Assembly: GCA_015680685.1 (NCBI GenBank) | Contig: MNCI01037564.1 | Coordinates: 104,014-168,013, forward strand | Direction: 5' to 3' | From: Gnetum montanum | Taxonomy: Eukaryota > Streptophyta > Gnetopsida > Gnetales > Gnetaceae | DNA length: 64,000 nucleotides | In this document: positions 47,356-61,059 of the stretch, piece by piece | Layout: every line of letters starts with the position of its first letter | Numbering within the stretch: the first letter of the stretch is position 1 | Made by a program: the position numbers and the translations under genes | The notes under the pieces: model-generated | The model's database searches: none | The model's input: only the letters and a program-made list of their open reading frames with translations | Told to the model about the DNA's origin: nothing

Positions 47356-48174
47356 GTAGCAAATCTTTGTGGAACATGAACAACCAATTGTAGCAACACA
47401 TCTTTTCAAGCCTGGTTGTTGATGATGTCACTAGTTTATAGTCTTAGCAGATTATTGTGGATTAGTTTCACATCATAACCCCTTGGACGGTGCCATTTTA
47501 GCATCGTAGCGGATGGTGCATTGCTAGTTTATAGTTGTGATGGACTATGAAGAGGTAAACCAGTTTATAGTCTTAGTGGACTCTACATGCCAGTTTTTTG
47601 TCATGGTAGACAGATATGGTAGTTTAGTGTCATACCAGATAGAGCTCTGTGGTGTCATTTTATCATCATAACTCTAGGACTACTTTGTAGTATCATTTTT
47701 AAGTCATGATGCTAGGACCTTTCTGTGGCATCAGTTTTAAGTCATGATGCCAGGACTGCTCTATGGTATTAGTTTTAAGTCATGATGCCAACACTATTCT
47801 ATGGTATCAATTTTAAGTCATGATGCTAGGACTATTCTATGCTAGTTTATAGTCATAGAAGACTGATGCTTACCTTGCTTGTATAAAGTGTGATGTTGCA
47901 TGCATGGTTACATTCCTATGAGATCCTACAAAATCAACTAGGAAGAAAACAACATCAAGCGACACCTGTCATACATAGAGTTAGAATGTATGAATGAAAG
48001 AAAAGAAATGCAAAAAGTAATAGTTTTAGGCCATTCTAGGTTGTATGCTAGTTTAAGGCATTCTCGGGCCATGTGTTTTTGTAGTTTTATATTTTTATGT
48101 TTGATGTTTTACAAATGCAATGTGTAAACTGAGTTGATGAATGTATAAACAAAGCAAAATGTGTGATCTAAGTG
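47356..48174 (-). mobile_element. Element D, middle: post-integrase region and repeats
   Basis: 47405-47875 aligns unit by unit with the post-integrase repeats of B (23490-23930), including AGTTTATAGTCTTAGCAGA and AAGTCATGATGCCAGGAC units. 48010-48070 holds AGTTTAAGGC..CGGGCC units of the kind found beside protease in B. No RT, RNase H or integrase lies between, so pol of D is missing. Confidence 0.7.
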
Positions 48175-48175
48175 N
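48175..48175. other. Single ambiguous base (n)
   Basis: The only non-ACGT base in the window. Protease homology of element D stops exactly here. Confidence 0.9.
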
Positions 48176-51100
48176 ATGGATTTCTTTGTGGATGGGAGAG
48201 GAGATGGCCCTTAGTTGAGCTAGACAAGGCCTACCTAGAATCATGTTGAAACCTGACATCTCCTCTATGACAGTGAAATCTGCGCTAGTGGGGAATTGCT
48301 CTCCCGCTACAAAGGCTAAGTTGATTGTACCCTTGACTGTGACATGTGATTTATTGAAGGATTTTAGACATGTGGTTTTGGTTGGCCTAATTTCATCTAC
48401 TAGGCCTAGCTTTTCAATGATGGAGTACAGGACTACGTTCGTTGTTGCACCATTGTCAACATGCACTCTGTGCATGGTGCACTACTCAACATGAATTCTA
48501 ATGCATAGTGGAGCTGTAGTGACTTCCCCTTGTTTGGAGTTGACTTTAACTGCTTCATCACGAAAGGCTAAGGTTGTTGAACCTAATTCTTGTGGTTTGG
48601 GAGGCAAAATTATTGCATAGATGGATGCCTCATTTGTAGGAAGGTCCTCCATAATAGGAATGGAGGCTAAGACCTGGGCCAATGTTTGGCAATGAGTAGG
48701 TGAGGTCTTGACTAGGTCATATAAGCTAAATGTTGTGTTCTTTTGCTTGAGTGTTTTCTTACCTAGGTTAGTGTAGCTACGAAGTATTTTTCATTAGTCA
48801 TTGTGTTGGCTTTGACTTCCTCTGTGAAGCTTGAGAGACAAACCTCTCAGGAGGGGGACTTAGGCTTCATTTTCTTGGGGGTAGGGGCCCTAGTTTTCAG
48901 TTTTTCTTTGCTAGTTGTGGCCTTTACTTTGGCCATGGGAGTTGTGAGATGCTTGCATTCACCTTTGGTGGGTCTACTTGGGTTGCTAGTGGGGTCAACC
49001 CTTGGAGGAGGAAGGATCGAGATGTTACCCACTATTGGGCTTCGGGTAGGTGAGGGGCCTTCTTGTTGTGGCACTCTTATGATGAAAGGTTGCTTAGCAG
49101 TTTTTGTTGCTACATCATGCTAGTTTAATGTCTTAGCAGACGAGTCATGCCAGTTTAATGTCTTAGCAGATGATGTCTGTGGAGCCTTGACCACAAAGGG
49201 TGTTATGGGTGCCTGGGATGGCACTTTGATAACAAAGGAAGGCCTCTTACTTATGGAGGCTAAGGGGACCTTTGCCTTGTTAGGAGGTACATGGATCACA
49301 ATAGGTTGTTGCATAGGTTTCAGCTTGCCACCTATGCTAATTGAGTTTATGACATAGGAGGCATCATCTTTGTTGGATTGACTTGCCATGTCAATGACTA
49401 GCTGGCCTTGTTTTATCATTCCTTGAAGGTCATCTTGCAAGGCGAGAAAGTTGTCTATACTATGACTAGCCATTTGATGGTAATGACAATATTGGTCCAA
49501 TTCAAAATGTTGCGGGACCGGAGGCCCATTTGGTACTGCTAAGGTGGGGTTCCTTAGTAGCTCGCAATACCTATCATGTCTTTGATGGGTAATCTCCAAC
49601 ACATGTTTGTGTTGGATTTGCCTAGCTTTCAATAGTTTCTTCAATAGTTGAGAGGGTTGCATCAGTAGTGGTGTATACTTTGAGCAGTCCTTACACTGAA
49701 ATTTGGACCTTGGGGTGGCCCTTGCCAATGTACGTGAGTTGATGCCAAAGTTGGTAGTTTTGTTAGCTGGGGCTTTAGGTTTCTTAGTTGTTGGACCCTA
49801 GTTGGTTGCTTTTGTGATTGAGGCTACCATTGCCTCAATCGTGTTTTGCTTGTGAGTATGTTGGTTTTTATAGGCCACGTAAGCTGGGTCATTACTTGAT
49901 TGCACTACCTCGTCTATGCTTTTGATTTGTACGAATGCTTGACTCAAAGTACAAGCATTCAAATAATAGAGTTTTGACTTAACGAAGTCATTCATAGCAA
50001 CTTTAAAAATGGTAAGCAAGTATGTCTCATGTATAGGCTCATGGAGTTCATTCAGGGCTGTAGTCCACCTTTGGATGAATTTTTGCACTGGCTCTAAAGG
50101 CACTTGTTTAATTTGAATTAAACTATCTAGTGTGGCTTTAGGCTTTAGATTATACTTGAAATGGGGTTAGCAAACTAATGTAACAAATACTCTAGAGGGG
50201 ATATAGAGTTAAAAGGTAAGGCATAGTACCAGTCTAAGGCTTTTCTTGTTAAGGACATAGCCCAAAATTGTAGAATTGCATGAGGCTAGGCCTAAAGCAG
50301 AAGACATTCTAGTCAAAATTTCAGTAGGTGGGTGTTTGGATCTCCCTCTCCATTGTACTTTGTTAGCTAAGGTAATGGGATCTCCTTTGGCAAGGTTAAT
50401 GGTGGAACTGAAGGGTGGATTGGGTCATCTTGGTAGAATTCCAACACCTTGATTTCCTTAATGTTTGTAGTTTTAAGGTGATTTACCTCTTCAATTAACA
50501 TGTGCATCATTTGCTTTGTGTCTACCCACTCTTGGGCGAGAGGCAAACCGATGGTTTGAATGGATTGCGATTGATAGTAGTTTGACTATTGTCTCATTTT
50601 TGGAAATGGAGCTTGTTGGATTGTTGGTTGTTGTTGTGGTGGAACAAAATTCAGAGATGGGATTGTAGGGTGTGATAAACTGTAGAGAGTAGGTTGGTGT
50701 TGCTGGATAGCTGGTGAAACCCACTGCCTAGCCACAGGTTGTGAAGTGACACCTTGAACATGTTGTGCTAAATTAGTCAGAGCTGCCCCATGGGTTTGTA
50801 CTTGTGGTATGTAATGGGTGGACGTGGAAGCTAGTATTTCTTGTTGAGAAGCTACTCCTTGCATGTATGCAGACGAAGGAGAAAGCATGGTTCCATCCAG
50901 GAAAGGTTGGAATAATGGATTTGAATAGGCACGAGAACTGATGGTATGGTACGAATCCCCATGCTTAGATTGGGGGGCAAAGTCATCTTTCTCATTTCCA
51001 TTCTGAGGCTCTATCGGAGGTAGCTATAAGGCTTGACTCCTTGCCATGAGAAGTTGAAACATGAGTTGATGATGGTGTTCAGAAAGAGAGATTATGTCAA

Positions 51101-51269
51101 ATGATGAGGGAATAAACTCACGACCTCCCTTGTAGATGAGCTCAAAGTTTCGCTTTGCCTCTCTTTATATGCGATCAATAGGTAAGTTGGCTTGGATTTT
51201 TACACAAATGAAGTTATATTATTCAGGTGTGAGGATTGCATAAGTAGGATTGATCTGGGAAGATTCCAT
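48176..51269 (-). pseudogene. Element D gag-protease
   Basis: The ATG at 51269 (MESSQINPTYAILTPE) aligns with the N-part of C and B gag. Then come the conserved block (YNFICVKIQANLPID), the Gln/Pro-rich linker (50586-50888), the gag core (MPLEPVQKFIQRWTTALNEL, near 50100), a knuckle CHYHQMASHSIDNF whose last Cys is lost, a Lys/Pro-rich tail, and protease with VHVDNGATTNVV and FNMILGRPCLAQL. At least two frameshifts (between 50490 and 50103, and between 49120 and 48682) and many stops are present. The reading ends abruptly at the ambiguous base 48175, before the last ~140 codons that B has. Confidence 0.88.
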
Positions 51270-51499
51270 GACACCGTGTACAAGTTGATGGCATGTGCAG
51301 TGTGAGTAACTCATGGTGTGCTTAACTAGCAGCGTGACTGATAGACAGCATGACCAACTACAGCATGACCAACTAGAGTGTGAGCAACTGCAGCATGAAT
51401 GACTATAGCATGATTGACTCAACATGCTGAAGCTGATTAAAGTTTCAGCATTTGGCATCATTAGTTGGATATGTTTCGACAAGATGATAAACAAGGTAG
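51270..51499 (-). other. Leader of element D
   Basis: Non-coding. Repeated words CAGCATGACCAACTA and relatives lie at 51340-51430. Confidence 0.65.
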
Positions 51500-51517
51500 G
51501 CCCTCCTTCTAGCACCA
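51500..51517 (-). other. Primer binding site of element D
   Basis: On minus it reads TGGTGCTAGAAGGAGGGC, six bases from the LTR edge. Confidence 0.85.
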
Positions 51518-51523
51518 ATTTAC

Positions 51524-53304
51524 TGTATTGACCTAAATCATTAGTGTAAGGTTGGAAGGAAAATAGACACCAAAAGATCGTCAAGCACGCATAGCTGACC
51601 CTGCCTTTGCTTGAGGGCAAGCTGAAAAAGGGAACGAAGGTAGAGTGCCTTGGATGTTTTGCACGCAAATCAACCAAGGACTTCCCTAAGCATAAGCTAT
51701 GGTTAGCATTGGGGTTATCGTAAATAGTGTGAACAGAATGTAAATGGAATGCAAACAACGACACGAAATGTAAATAGAGCACAGAGCGTAAACAGAGACT
51801 GAATTGTAAACGAAGTGTAAATAGAGATAAATTGTAAACAAAGCATAAATAGAGTAAAAAATGTAAATGGTAGGAAATAATGAATTGTGTTATATTGTTT
51901 AAACAAGAATGTGCACCAGTCAAAGTGCAACTACACGTATGGATGGCAGGTCAAGCATTAAGCCCTGGGATGATGTCTAAAGTGTTCAGATGCTAGGAGT
52001 CAAGTGTGTCTAAGAATCCTAGGCTACTAGTCAATACTTCCCAAGCTACCAACCTTCAAAATTTCCAGCCCCATTTATGTAAATTAATAGGGTATTTATA
52101 GGATCAAGCTGGGCTCGGGCACAAAATTCATGAATGGAATCAATGGTTGGAGGATGAGAGAAAAATGGATCAAGTGACATGTGTCCAGTGGACAGTTGTG
52201 CGTGAGTTGGATGTGTGTCGAAAAGCTATGTTCTTGACTAGGTACATTGCATTTTACAACTCCTGGGTTACTCAAGCCCATGGGAGTACATAAAATTTAA
52301 ACCATGAGGGCTCGACATGCTCACAAATGAAGAAAATTTACAGAGAAAATCAAAGGGATTGACTCTGGCTCTCTTGAAACTTCTTGATCTCTGAATCGAC
52401 TACTGTAGGATGTTGATTTGAGGGGTTCTATGGTTATTTGAGGTTTTTCTATTTTTCTAGAGCCTTGAGCATGAGTGGATGTGCCTCCAATGTGAGTTGA
52501 GTTGAGCTTCATTGTGAGTTGAATTTTTTTCATGCTGCACTCATGCCCAACGTGACTTTCAGGGTGAGTCCCAGCATCCCAGCATGCCAACATGTGTACA
52601 TTGCAACATGTGCATGCTGCAATCATACCCAATGTGACCTTCAATGTGCATTTGGAGTGCCTTTGTTTGAGCGTGAGCAGTAGTCACACTGCACTCACAC
52701 TAGGTAGTCATGTTGGACGTGTCCTCAGCGTGATGTTAGCGTGAGTGAGGTGAAATGCAATTTTTGACACCAAATTTTGAATTTTTTGAAGCTTGTTTCT
52801 AGGTACAATAGTTGTCTACCTGTGTTTTACCGTTCAAGTCAAAATTTGAGCCTAAACATGCCCTGTTTGGAGCCACTTTTGGTAGGTCACGCTTGACTCA
52901 TGCAATAGTGTGACTTATAGCGTGACCTACAGTGTGACCTTTAAAACTTGCAATTTTCTGTTGAAATCTAGAATTTCTAAAGGCTGGGATCCACAGTTTT
53001 CAATAGGGAGCCTTGAGGATGACTTTCACCCTTGAAATCAAGTCATTTTGACTTAGTTTTGAGGCTCTAAAAGTTGGTCACGTTGGACTCATAGTGCAGT
53101 GTGACTTGCAAAAACCACTTAGAAATGATCATTTTTAGCCCAGTTTTGATGCTGTGTGAAGTTTCTCACATTGAGGGTGAGAAAGTTGCCTTGGGCAGGC
53201 TGGGTGTGAACTTAATGCCTTAGCCAAATTTTTCCTTCTGGAACTTCGAAAGGGCTTGATTCATTTTCATTTCAAAGTGCTAGGCTGAAATTAGTGGTGT
53301 TTCA
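51524..53304 (-). mobile_element. 5' LTR of element D
   Basis: 1,781 bp; the + strand reads TGTATTGACC to TGGTGTTTCA. A minus TATA box (TATAAATA) lies at 52093-52100. U3 (52450-53250) carries repeated CAGTGTGACT and AGCGTGACCT words. It is inserted in, or abuts, the RT of the element at 53305. I could not identify a target duplication because the other end of D is missing. Confidence 0.82.
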
Positions 53305-54450
53305 GTAAGGACTAATCATTAGCTTATTCATGAGAAATTTAATTATTATATGATTAGTGTACATAAAAAGTGGATATCCAATTAACAATGCTAGAATTTT
53401 TCTAGCAAATACAACATCACCTTGGGTTCTTTTTTAATTATGATATAGTTCAACTATGAACCTATGATACTTTGAATTACATAATGAATATCATATGGAT
53501 TTTTCTAATCATCCAATTGCATGAGAATAACCTCTAAACAATAATTGAATTTATCTATTATGATATGAAATTTTTTGAACTAATCAAGAGCTTGGAGAAT
53601 TGGAGTCTCTATAAGCTTTTGCTTCAAAACATAGAATTCTTGATTGCATTCTATGGTCTATCTGAATGCAACATCCTTATTTTTCAATCCCACTAATAGT
53701 TGGATAATCTTGAAAAAACATTTTAGTGAAGCATCTATAATGGCCAATATGTCCAAGAAATGATCTAACATTTGTTACTGTTTATAATATTTGGATAATT
53801 TCTTGGATTATTTTGATCTTTTCTAAGTCAATATCTATTTTCTATTTTAATATCCAATTCCTAAGAAAAATACCTTCATAGATCATTAAGTGCCTTTTCT
53901 ACTAGTTGTGCATAAGATTTGTTTCAATGTAATTCTTTAAGACTTGCATAAAATGATCCAATACAATATTAAAGATAGAGCACTAGGTGGAGAAGTCATC
54001 CATGAAGACTTCTACATCATTTTTAATATATTTATAAAAGATATTGAGCAAAATACATAAAAATATTATAGGGATAATGCACAGACCAAAAGGCATCGTC
54101 TTATATGTATAAGTTCCCTAAGGATTTGTAGATATGATTTTTGCTTGGTTCTCTAAAGCTATTTGAATTTGATTATAATCACTATAGCCATCTAAAAAAC
54201 TATTATATTTATGTTCAAAAGTAGTATGAAACACTTGATCAACAAATAACAACAAAAATTAATCCTTAAAATTTCTCATGTTTAATAATCTAAAATTGAT
54301 GTAGATCTAGGCACAATAACTAGTGTTCCATATTTTGGAAAAATTAAAAACTTGTTTTGGTTTTAAAATCTCATGTGATTAGGTTTCTTAGGGTTTTATT
54401 ATTCCAATATTTTGTTTACCAAGAATGAAATTTGATCATTCAAATATTTT
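53305..54450 (-). pseudogene. Athila-like reverse transcriptase and RNase H remnant
   Basis: Minus frames give, from right to left, ILIFPKYGTL.I.P (damaged), then YTYKTMPFGLC...FL.ILLNIF and VEVFMDDFS. The last is the FMDDF form of the catalytic motif typical of the Athila group of Ty3/gypsy. Further on come VRSFLGHIGHYRCFTK and RNase H-like IGYPLFMYTNHIIIKFLMNK. Many stops and frameshifts. The coding sequence ends at the edge of the D LTR, so D probably landed in it. Confidence 0.75.
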
Positions 54451-54639
54451 ATTTTTAGAAAATAATTTTTTACTCACAAGTAATATAGTTATAAACAATG
54501 TTAGAAAACATGTCATTATAATGATAAACATTGGTGAGGAACCAAATGCCTCATTATAAAAAGAACATAGACCATGTATAATTGAAGATAGATAGTACAT
54601 AGTATTTAATATAGGAATCACATAGAAATAATAACACAC

Positions 54640-54770
54640 ATTACATAGAGTTAAAAATAGGTGTTTCATAGACTTGAAAATAGACATTACATAGAATTGA
54701 AAACATGCATTACATAGAATTGAAAACATGCATTACATAGGCTTGAAAATGTGTGCCACATTGAGTTGAA
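54640..54770. repeat. ~24-bp tandem repeat
   Basis: About five units of ACATAGAATTGAAAACATGC and variants. The minus ORF across it (54436-54729) is an artefact of the repeat. Confidence 0.75.
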
Positions 54771-57240
54771 CAACAATCCTAAGTATTTTCAAGTATGGTA
54801 GTCATGGCAAGAACCAAGTAACTACAAAAAATGAAATAGAAAATAATAAAAGTAAAACCACCAAATTCTTTTGAAGAAGCAAGAGTCACAAAATCTAAAG
54901 GTATACAAGGTAATTATTTAATAATGATATCAATCTTTTTCTATACTAACATATCATGTTTTACCAATTAGAAAATGATTGAAAGGAATATGAGGCTAAT
55001 GACATAAACATTATTGATTTTGGAGGAATATGAGAGATGTGTTCTTTTAAGGATGAAAATAATATCCCATGAAATAATGACAAAGATAATGGTAAATTCA
55101 AAATATCAATTTTTTTTCTAAAAATAGCATTACAAATTCTACAAGTATTAAATATAATTTTGACATAATCTTATCATTTTTTATTCTAATACATTATGTT
55201 TTTCTAACTAGAAAAAATTTAGAAGGATGCCACCAAAGACACAAAAATTCTTGTGTCGATGGGAACATTGGAAAAGCATTCTTTGAAGATGGATGTAGCA
55301 AAGAAGAAGTTGAAAAAGATAGAGAAATAAATTCACAATTTACAATAAGTTCAAGAAAATTAAAAATCATGTTTAAAGAGAAAGACTAGGTTAGTAGTCA
55401 TAGCTTTCAACTTGAATGAATATAATAATATTCATTCTTTTTACATGTAATTTGGTTGAAGAAAAAGAGGTTAAAGAATATAGATGTAAAATTTATTTTT
55501 CGAAAATAAAGAAAGAACATAGGATGTAGTTGAAGAAAGATACAATTGAAAAACATTATGTAGAAGTATAAAAATATATAAAAAATAAGGATGACACAAA
55601 AACAACAATTGAAAGTTGAAAAATAGTAGATGAGTGCTTATACATAAGGTATAAGAAAGATTGTCATAAGATGTTAAAAGAATAGCAGAATTGGAAAAAC
55701 ATGGTGGCACATTAGAAGGGGCAATCAAAAGATTCTATATTGATATATATTATTAAAAAAATATTTAGTTTGAAATATTCTTTCAAATGTTAAAAAATGG
55801 AACCTATGATTCATCTTCTAAACTATAAAGATCTTTTATTATTTGCCGATGTACTTAATATATCTTGTAGTAATTGGTTAGAAGGAAAGAGTTGGGAAAT
55901 ATTTGTTTATTTAGATGAGGAAAAGAGATAGAAAGTTATGCATAAATTGAAGGAGAAAAGATATTTTTCATTATCCCCAGATGAAGTTACATTAATTGGC
56001 AACATTCTATGGGTTTGTATAAATATGCATATTTTAGAAGATGTTTCCTATGTTTCACACTTGCTCTTTGTACATAAGATGATATAAATGAGCATAGCAT
56101 ATCATTTGCATAATTTGGTTATTAATACATTACTATGGTATGATTTGACAACCAAGAATATTACCAAAAAAATTATATCTATTTTAACAGATGGTGCAAA
56201 TAATATGCAAGTACATCATATAGGTTTGTATGCAATACTATAGAGGAAGTATGCTGAACTTAGCATTCAAAATTATTAGCAATTTTGACAATTTTTTGAA
56301 GGTATAAGAGATTATAAGAGATGCACATGCATACTTCATTTATAGTCCTATACAATTTATGAAATTTCAAGATTTTGAAGGATTAAGAAATGATAAAAAA
56401 TTTACTTAAGTATGTTGATACTAGATAGATATCAATGCTAGAACTAGTAGAAATAGTTTTAAAGTAATATAAACATTTGATAGATTTTATGTATCAAAAT
56501 AAAAGCATACTACATAAAAGCAAGAATGTTTTGAGTTGATTAGAGGATGTTGATATACTTTTGATAATATCTAACATTCTTCCAATGTTACACCATGAAA
56601 ATATTTTTATAAAGATCATTCAAGAAAACAAAGTTTACGTATGTTAATTTGCACCATTAATGAAGTTTGAATGGAAATCAAATTAATATACATACTCTAG
56701 ATAACCCAATCTATTTCACCTCATCATTATTTGATGATTTGGTGTGTTGTAGTGACTTACAACATCCATATAGATTCTTGCACATTGAATTAAAGGGTGA
56801 TATGGTATATGAGTGGATGAATTATTTATAATGTTTATTGATAGAAAACCAATAGATAAGTTCATTGACCATTTTGATCATAGACACATCATCATGGGAG
56901 TTAAAAATAGTTTAAAGAAAATTATAAAATAACTGGTCACTTAAATACTAAAGATATTTGCTAAAGATGATTTACTCGAATTAATGGTTATTGTCAATCC
57001 ATTATTTTGAAAACTAGGAATAAATAAGAATTTTTTGAAAGATAGCTTTTGGTAAGTGCACAGAAAAAAAATAAATAGTTTAGAAAAGAGATTAGAATAG
57101 ATAGTGAGAAGCATTTTGGCCTTACTTTTGAAGAAAAACAAAAATTGAAGAAGTAGTTTAAGTTTGTTGTAAAAATACTGACTAATCTATTATATTCACA
57201 TTTTCTGTTCACTTTGAATCAAAAGTAAGTTTGATTTCAA
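54771..57240 (+). other. AT-rich remnant, possibly a dead DNA transposon
   Basis: Long AT-rich stretch. On +, weak coding-like fragments appear: ILTDGANNM near 56190 and CILHL near 56330, reminiscent of hAT-like transposases (T/IDGAxxM, then C-x-x-H). There are too many stops to be sure, and no terminal repeats are seen. Confidence 0.25.
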
Positions 57241-58481
57241 TATTATTCCATAATTATTTGAGCATCAAATCTCCCAAATACACATCACAAGACTTGTTCT
57301 TAACTCCCAGGGGTCATCAAGGACCATCTAGATTCATAATCCAACTTATGGACTTAATTTTCTATGATTCTTGAAAAGCTTCAAAACCAAAATTTTTCCA
57401 AGTGTTGGAGTTGGAACTGCAATATCAAAACTTTTCTAGTTGAAGCTCCAATGTCAAAAACATTTATAAGTATTGAAGCTAGAACTCCAACTTTAAAAGT
57501 TTTCTAAGGGTTGGGACAAATATGACTTACAATTTTTCAAAGTGTGATTGACATAGAATGTCAAAGAGCTAGTTGAAATTTAACATAAAAAGCTAGAATT
57601 CATATGAAAAGTAATATTGATGATGGATGTCAAAAATGAAAGATCACACTTGCTATTTCTAAACTTAATGATAAGTTACACCTGACTCCAATTTCAATTT
57701 TAACAACCCTAAGTAGAATTTGGTAGCTTTGAGCATATAAATACAAGCTCAAAACATAAGTTTAGGGCTAGATATTTAGAGATTTAATTAAATTTTTTGA
57801 GATTTAAGAGTAGTTATCAGATTTTAAGGGACCAAGAGCATAAGCACATGATACCACTATAGCACTTGCATGCTCCTTGACTAGCTTTAACACCTTGTGC
57901 ATCTTTAGTGTCATTTGCAAAAATATAATTTTTAGGCTTTCATGTCACTTTTTAGAATTATAATTTTTTTAGTTGTTGCATTGATAATGGAAACCTTGGC
58001 AAAAATAGACTCATTTTGGCCCCAACTTGACTCATGCTCCCACCTATAGCTTCTTCATACATCATCTAACCCTCCATGGTTTAATACCATCCTATGAATC
58101 TATATTTTTTTCAAGATTTGAGCTTTTTTTATTAGTTCCATCACATTTATGATCCTTCTCTTCCATCATTTGTAGTTTAGCCTTCCATAGGAGGTGAACA
58201 CTTCAAATCATTAATACAACATTTTTATTTTTAGCAAAGTGCCTATGACCTTTCTCCCATAACAAAGAATTTCACTTTTATTATTTTATGCTTACTTGCT
58301 CATATTCTATACTTAGATTTTTTTTCTACCTCTTACATTGTATTCTATACTTGTTTAAATTTCTTTCATTTTATACTTAGCCATTTCTAAATGTAAACAC
58401 TCTATAATTTGGAGAGGAAACCAAAACCCTTTCTCACACATCAAAAATATAGTATTTAAATATTTTACATTCTTTATCTAT
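57241..58481 (+). other. Upstream region of element H (possible LTR and leader)
   Basis: Non-coding. A loose repeat of AACTCCAA..TCAAAA..TTTTCTA lies at 57400-57520. I could not find an LTR edge or the Tat-type primer site seen in B, C and D. Confidence 0.35.
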
Positions 58482-60900
58482 ATGTTATACTTTATTTTTA
58501 TTTCAATGTTTACAAGTTATTCTAACTTAGTTTATTTTTTGATAATCCATAAATTAATTGAAAATCCCAACATTCATGTTAGTAGCTGGAATTTCAAGGT
58601 CTATGATGAATTGAACAAACAATGTGAAGATATTAGCATTTATGATGATAATGAGGAGGAGCCTCCTTATGTTACTCTTCTTGCAAATTCTTCTCATCCA
58701 CTAAACATCCCCATCAAATAGCTTAAGAACCTCATTAGCTTCTCAAGTCATTTTTTAGTACCTAAATCAAAAATTATTTTTGTTTCCCTATCCACATCAA
58801 TTAACCCTGCTATTATAATTTCATCAAAAACTAGTATGTCATCCATATATAGCTTCTTTCTAAACACTAGTGCTATTAGTCTGTCATCTCATCTTACATA
58901 TTCCAATTTAATATTAATCCTTTTCCAACCAATATTACATATGTCACAAACTTAATTAGTGCAAGTGTCACTGCCATTTGTTCTACCTATGCAACATGTA
59001 CCCTTATATAGCACACCTCAAATTTCCATGCTAACAATTATACCGCAAAAATAATTTTAATCCTCTCACAACTCCATTTTGGTTAATCTTACAGTTTTTC
59101 CAATTGCTAGTATTCCACCTAAATTAATGTTCTTATTACAATACCTCATGTCTAGGCTCTAGACAAATGAAGACCAAATGCAAAATGCAATAGCATTACA
59201 GGGGGGTAGTCCCACTATCTCTATCATACATCTTATTATTGATCCCATTAGTCCTTTAATTCTCCTTGCTCAAGTTCCCAAAGGAATTTTATTACAAAAT
59301 TTCAATAGGTATAAAATATAATATGATCCTATGAACCATGTCATTATCTTCCCTAATGAATTCATGCCACTTGTCAATTATCCTTACACCATCCTTAGAC
59401 GCTTTTGCAACTCCTTGATTGGTAAACTAGTTGAATGGTACAAATTCCTCCATTATGGATCTATCATCTCCTTGGAGAAATTCTTCATTATATTTATGGA
59501 GAGGTTCAAATACAGTATTACTAAGAATGATGTATTGCAAAAGCTCCTAGCAATCAAATAGGCTCTTAATGAATCTATCTCCAAGTTCATCTCTAGGTGA
59601 ACATTAATGATCATGGAGCTTACACATTATTTACCTAATGACTAGCTACTAGACATTTTTGAAGGAACTATCAATGATTATGTTAGTGGGAAGTTGATCT
59701 GCCCTAAGCCACTTAGCCTTAATGATGTGATCACCTCCACTAAATACATTAAGGAGGTGGCCATTCAATATAATAATCTAGAGTGAGTTAACTTTAGAAA
59801 CAAAGCAAACAAAGTAGCAAATAAAGATAAGTCTATCCAAAATGGTGGTTAGACAATGGCTTCAATGAACCAAATTGTAGTAGATCCATCATTAAGTAGT
59901 TAAAGGAATGATAGGAACAAGAACTTGAGACTTAATCTAAAGCCTAATTGTGGTGGACAAAATACATTCTATAATGGTGGGCAATTAAGTAGGTAACAAA
60001 AAGATCAATCCAAGTACCATAAATTTTCAATGACATATACATAACTATAAAACATGCAACTAAATGATGAACAAATAGCATATAAGAATGTTTTAGAACA
60101 AATGAGGAAGTGATTAAAATGACTTCAAATCTTGCATATTGATCCTTCCCACCACATGGAAGGAGAGACACATGTTCCTAGGTGGTACAATTCCAATAAG
60201 TTTTGCTATTATCGTTAGGCATTAGGCCATGATATGAAGGATTGTAATATTCTTAAAAATGATGATTATGTATTGGTAGAAAAATAAGTGCTCATGTTCA
60301 ATAATCCCATCCAATAGAGTAACCAAAACATGCAAATATATCAAGATCCTCTAAATTCCCATTTAAGAAGAATTTCAGCCTTTCATCTCAAACCCAAAGA
60401 AAAGAAACCAAGAGCCTCCTTTATTATCAAAATGGATTCCTCCTATTATCATTCTTCCTCATCTGCTCATTTTACCATATCAAAGCCTAAAAAACCTTCT
60501 GTAGTCAATATTCCTTGGAATGATGCCAACATCCCTTCTCCATAGAAAGTATGAATGGCTCCATTAGTCATTAATATGACTCCTCACTATGATGAATTTT
60601 CTATCTCATCTTAGCATACTTTCTTTTATCCTCATTCACCCAAAAGGAACATTTTTTCCATGCTTACTTACTCTATTTATTATCCTCATATGTATCCCTA
60701 CACTATGCATCCATAATATCATCCTATCTCTCCACTCAATTTACAAGAGCCTTCCTTAATTCCTACCCCTATTTTACTCATTATAATCCTCACAAGGGAT
60801 CAAAAAAATGAAGGAATTGGCTAGTAAGCCAAATAAGAAAAGTTTCATTCCAGGATGCATGATACGAAAATCCCCCTAATTCCATTATCATTTCAACTCC
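58482..60900 (+). pseudogene. Element H gag
   Basis: One + frame persists from 58482 to about 60550 with about a dozen stops. It contains a gag core (YTILRRFCNSLIGKLVEWYK, SLEKFFIIFMERFKYS, LPND.LLDIFEGTINDYVS), which matches the layout of Tat gag. Near 60200-60250 there is a zinc knuckle CYYR....GHDMKDC, with the first His of C-x2-H-x4-H-x4-C changed to Arg. A Ser/Pro-rich tail follows. It is more diverged from B, C and D gag than these are from each other, so it is a different subfamily. Confidence 0.7.
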
Positions 60901-61059
60901 ACCAACTACATTCAATGTTGTTTCCCGTACACCAACTTCCAAAACCTCAACTTCTAGAAATAATGTTTTGCCCCATATTGCTTCTACCATGAATTCAAAA
61001 GGGAAAAAAATCTTTCCCTCTTGGATCTTATTTCCACTTCAAAGAAACATATTTTAACA

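Noticed and set aside
54436-54729. 97-codon minus ORF
   Set aside because: It lies largely over a ~24-bp tandem repeat and has no motif.
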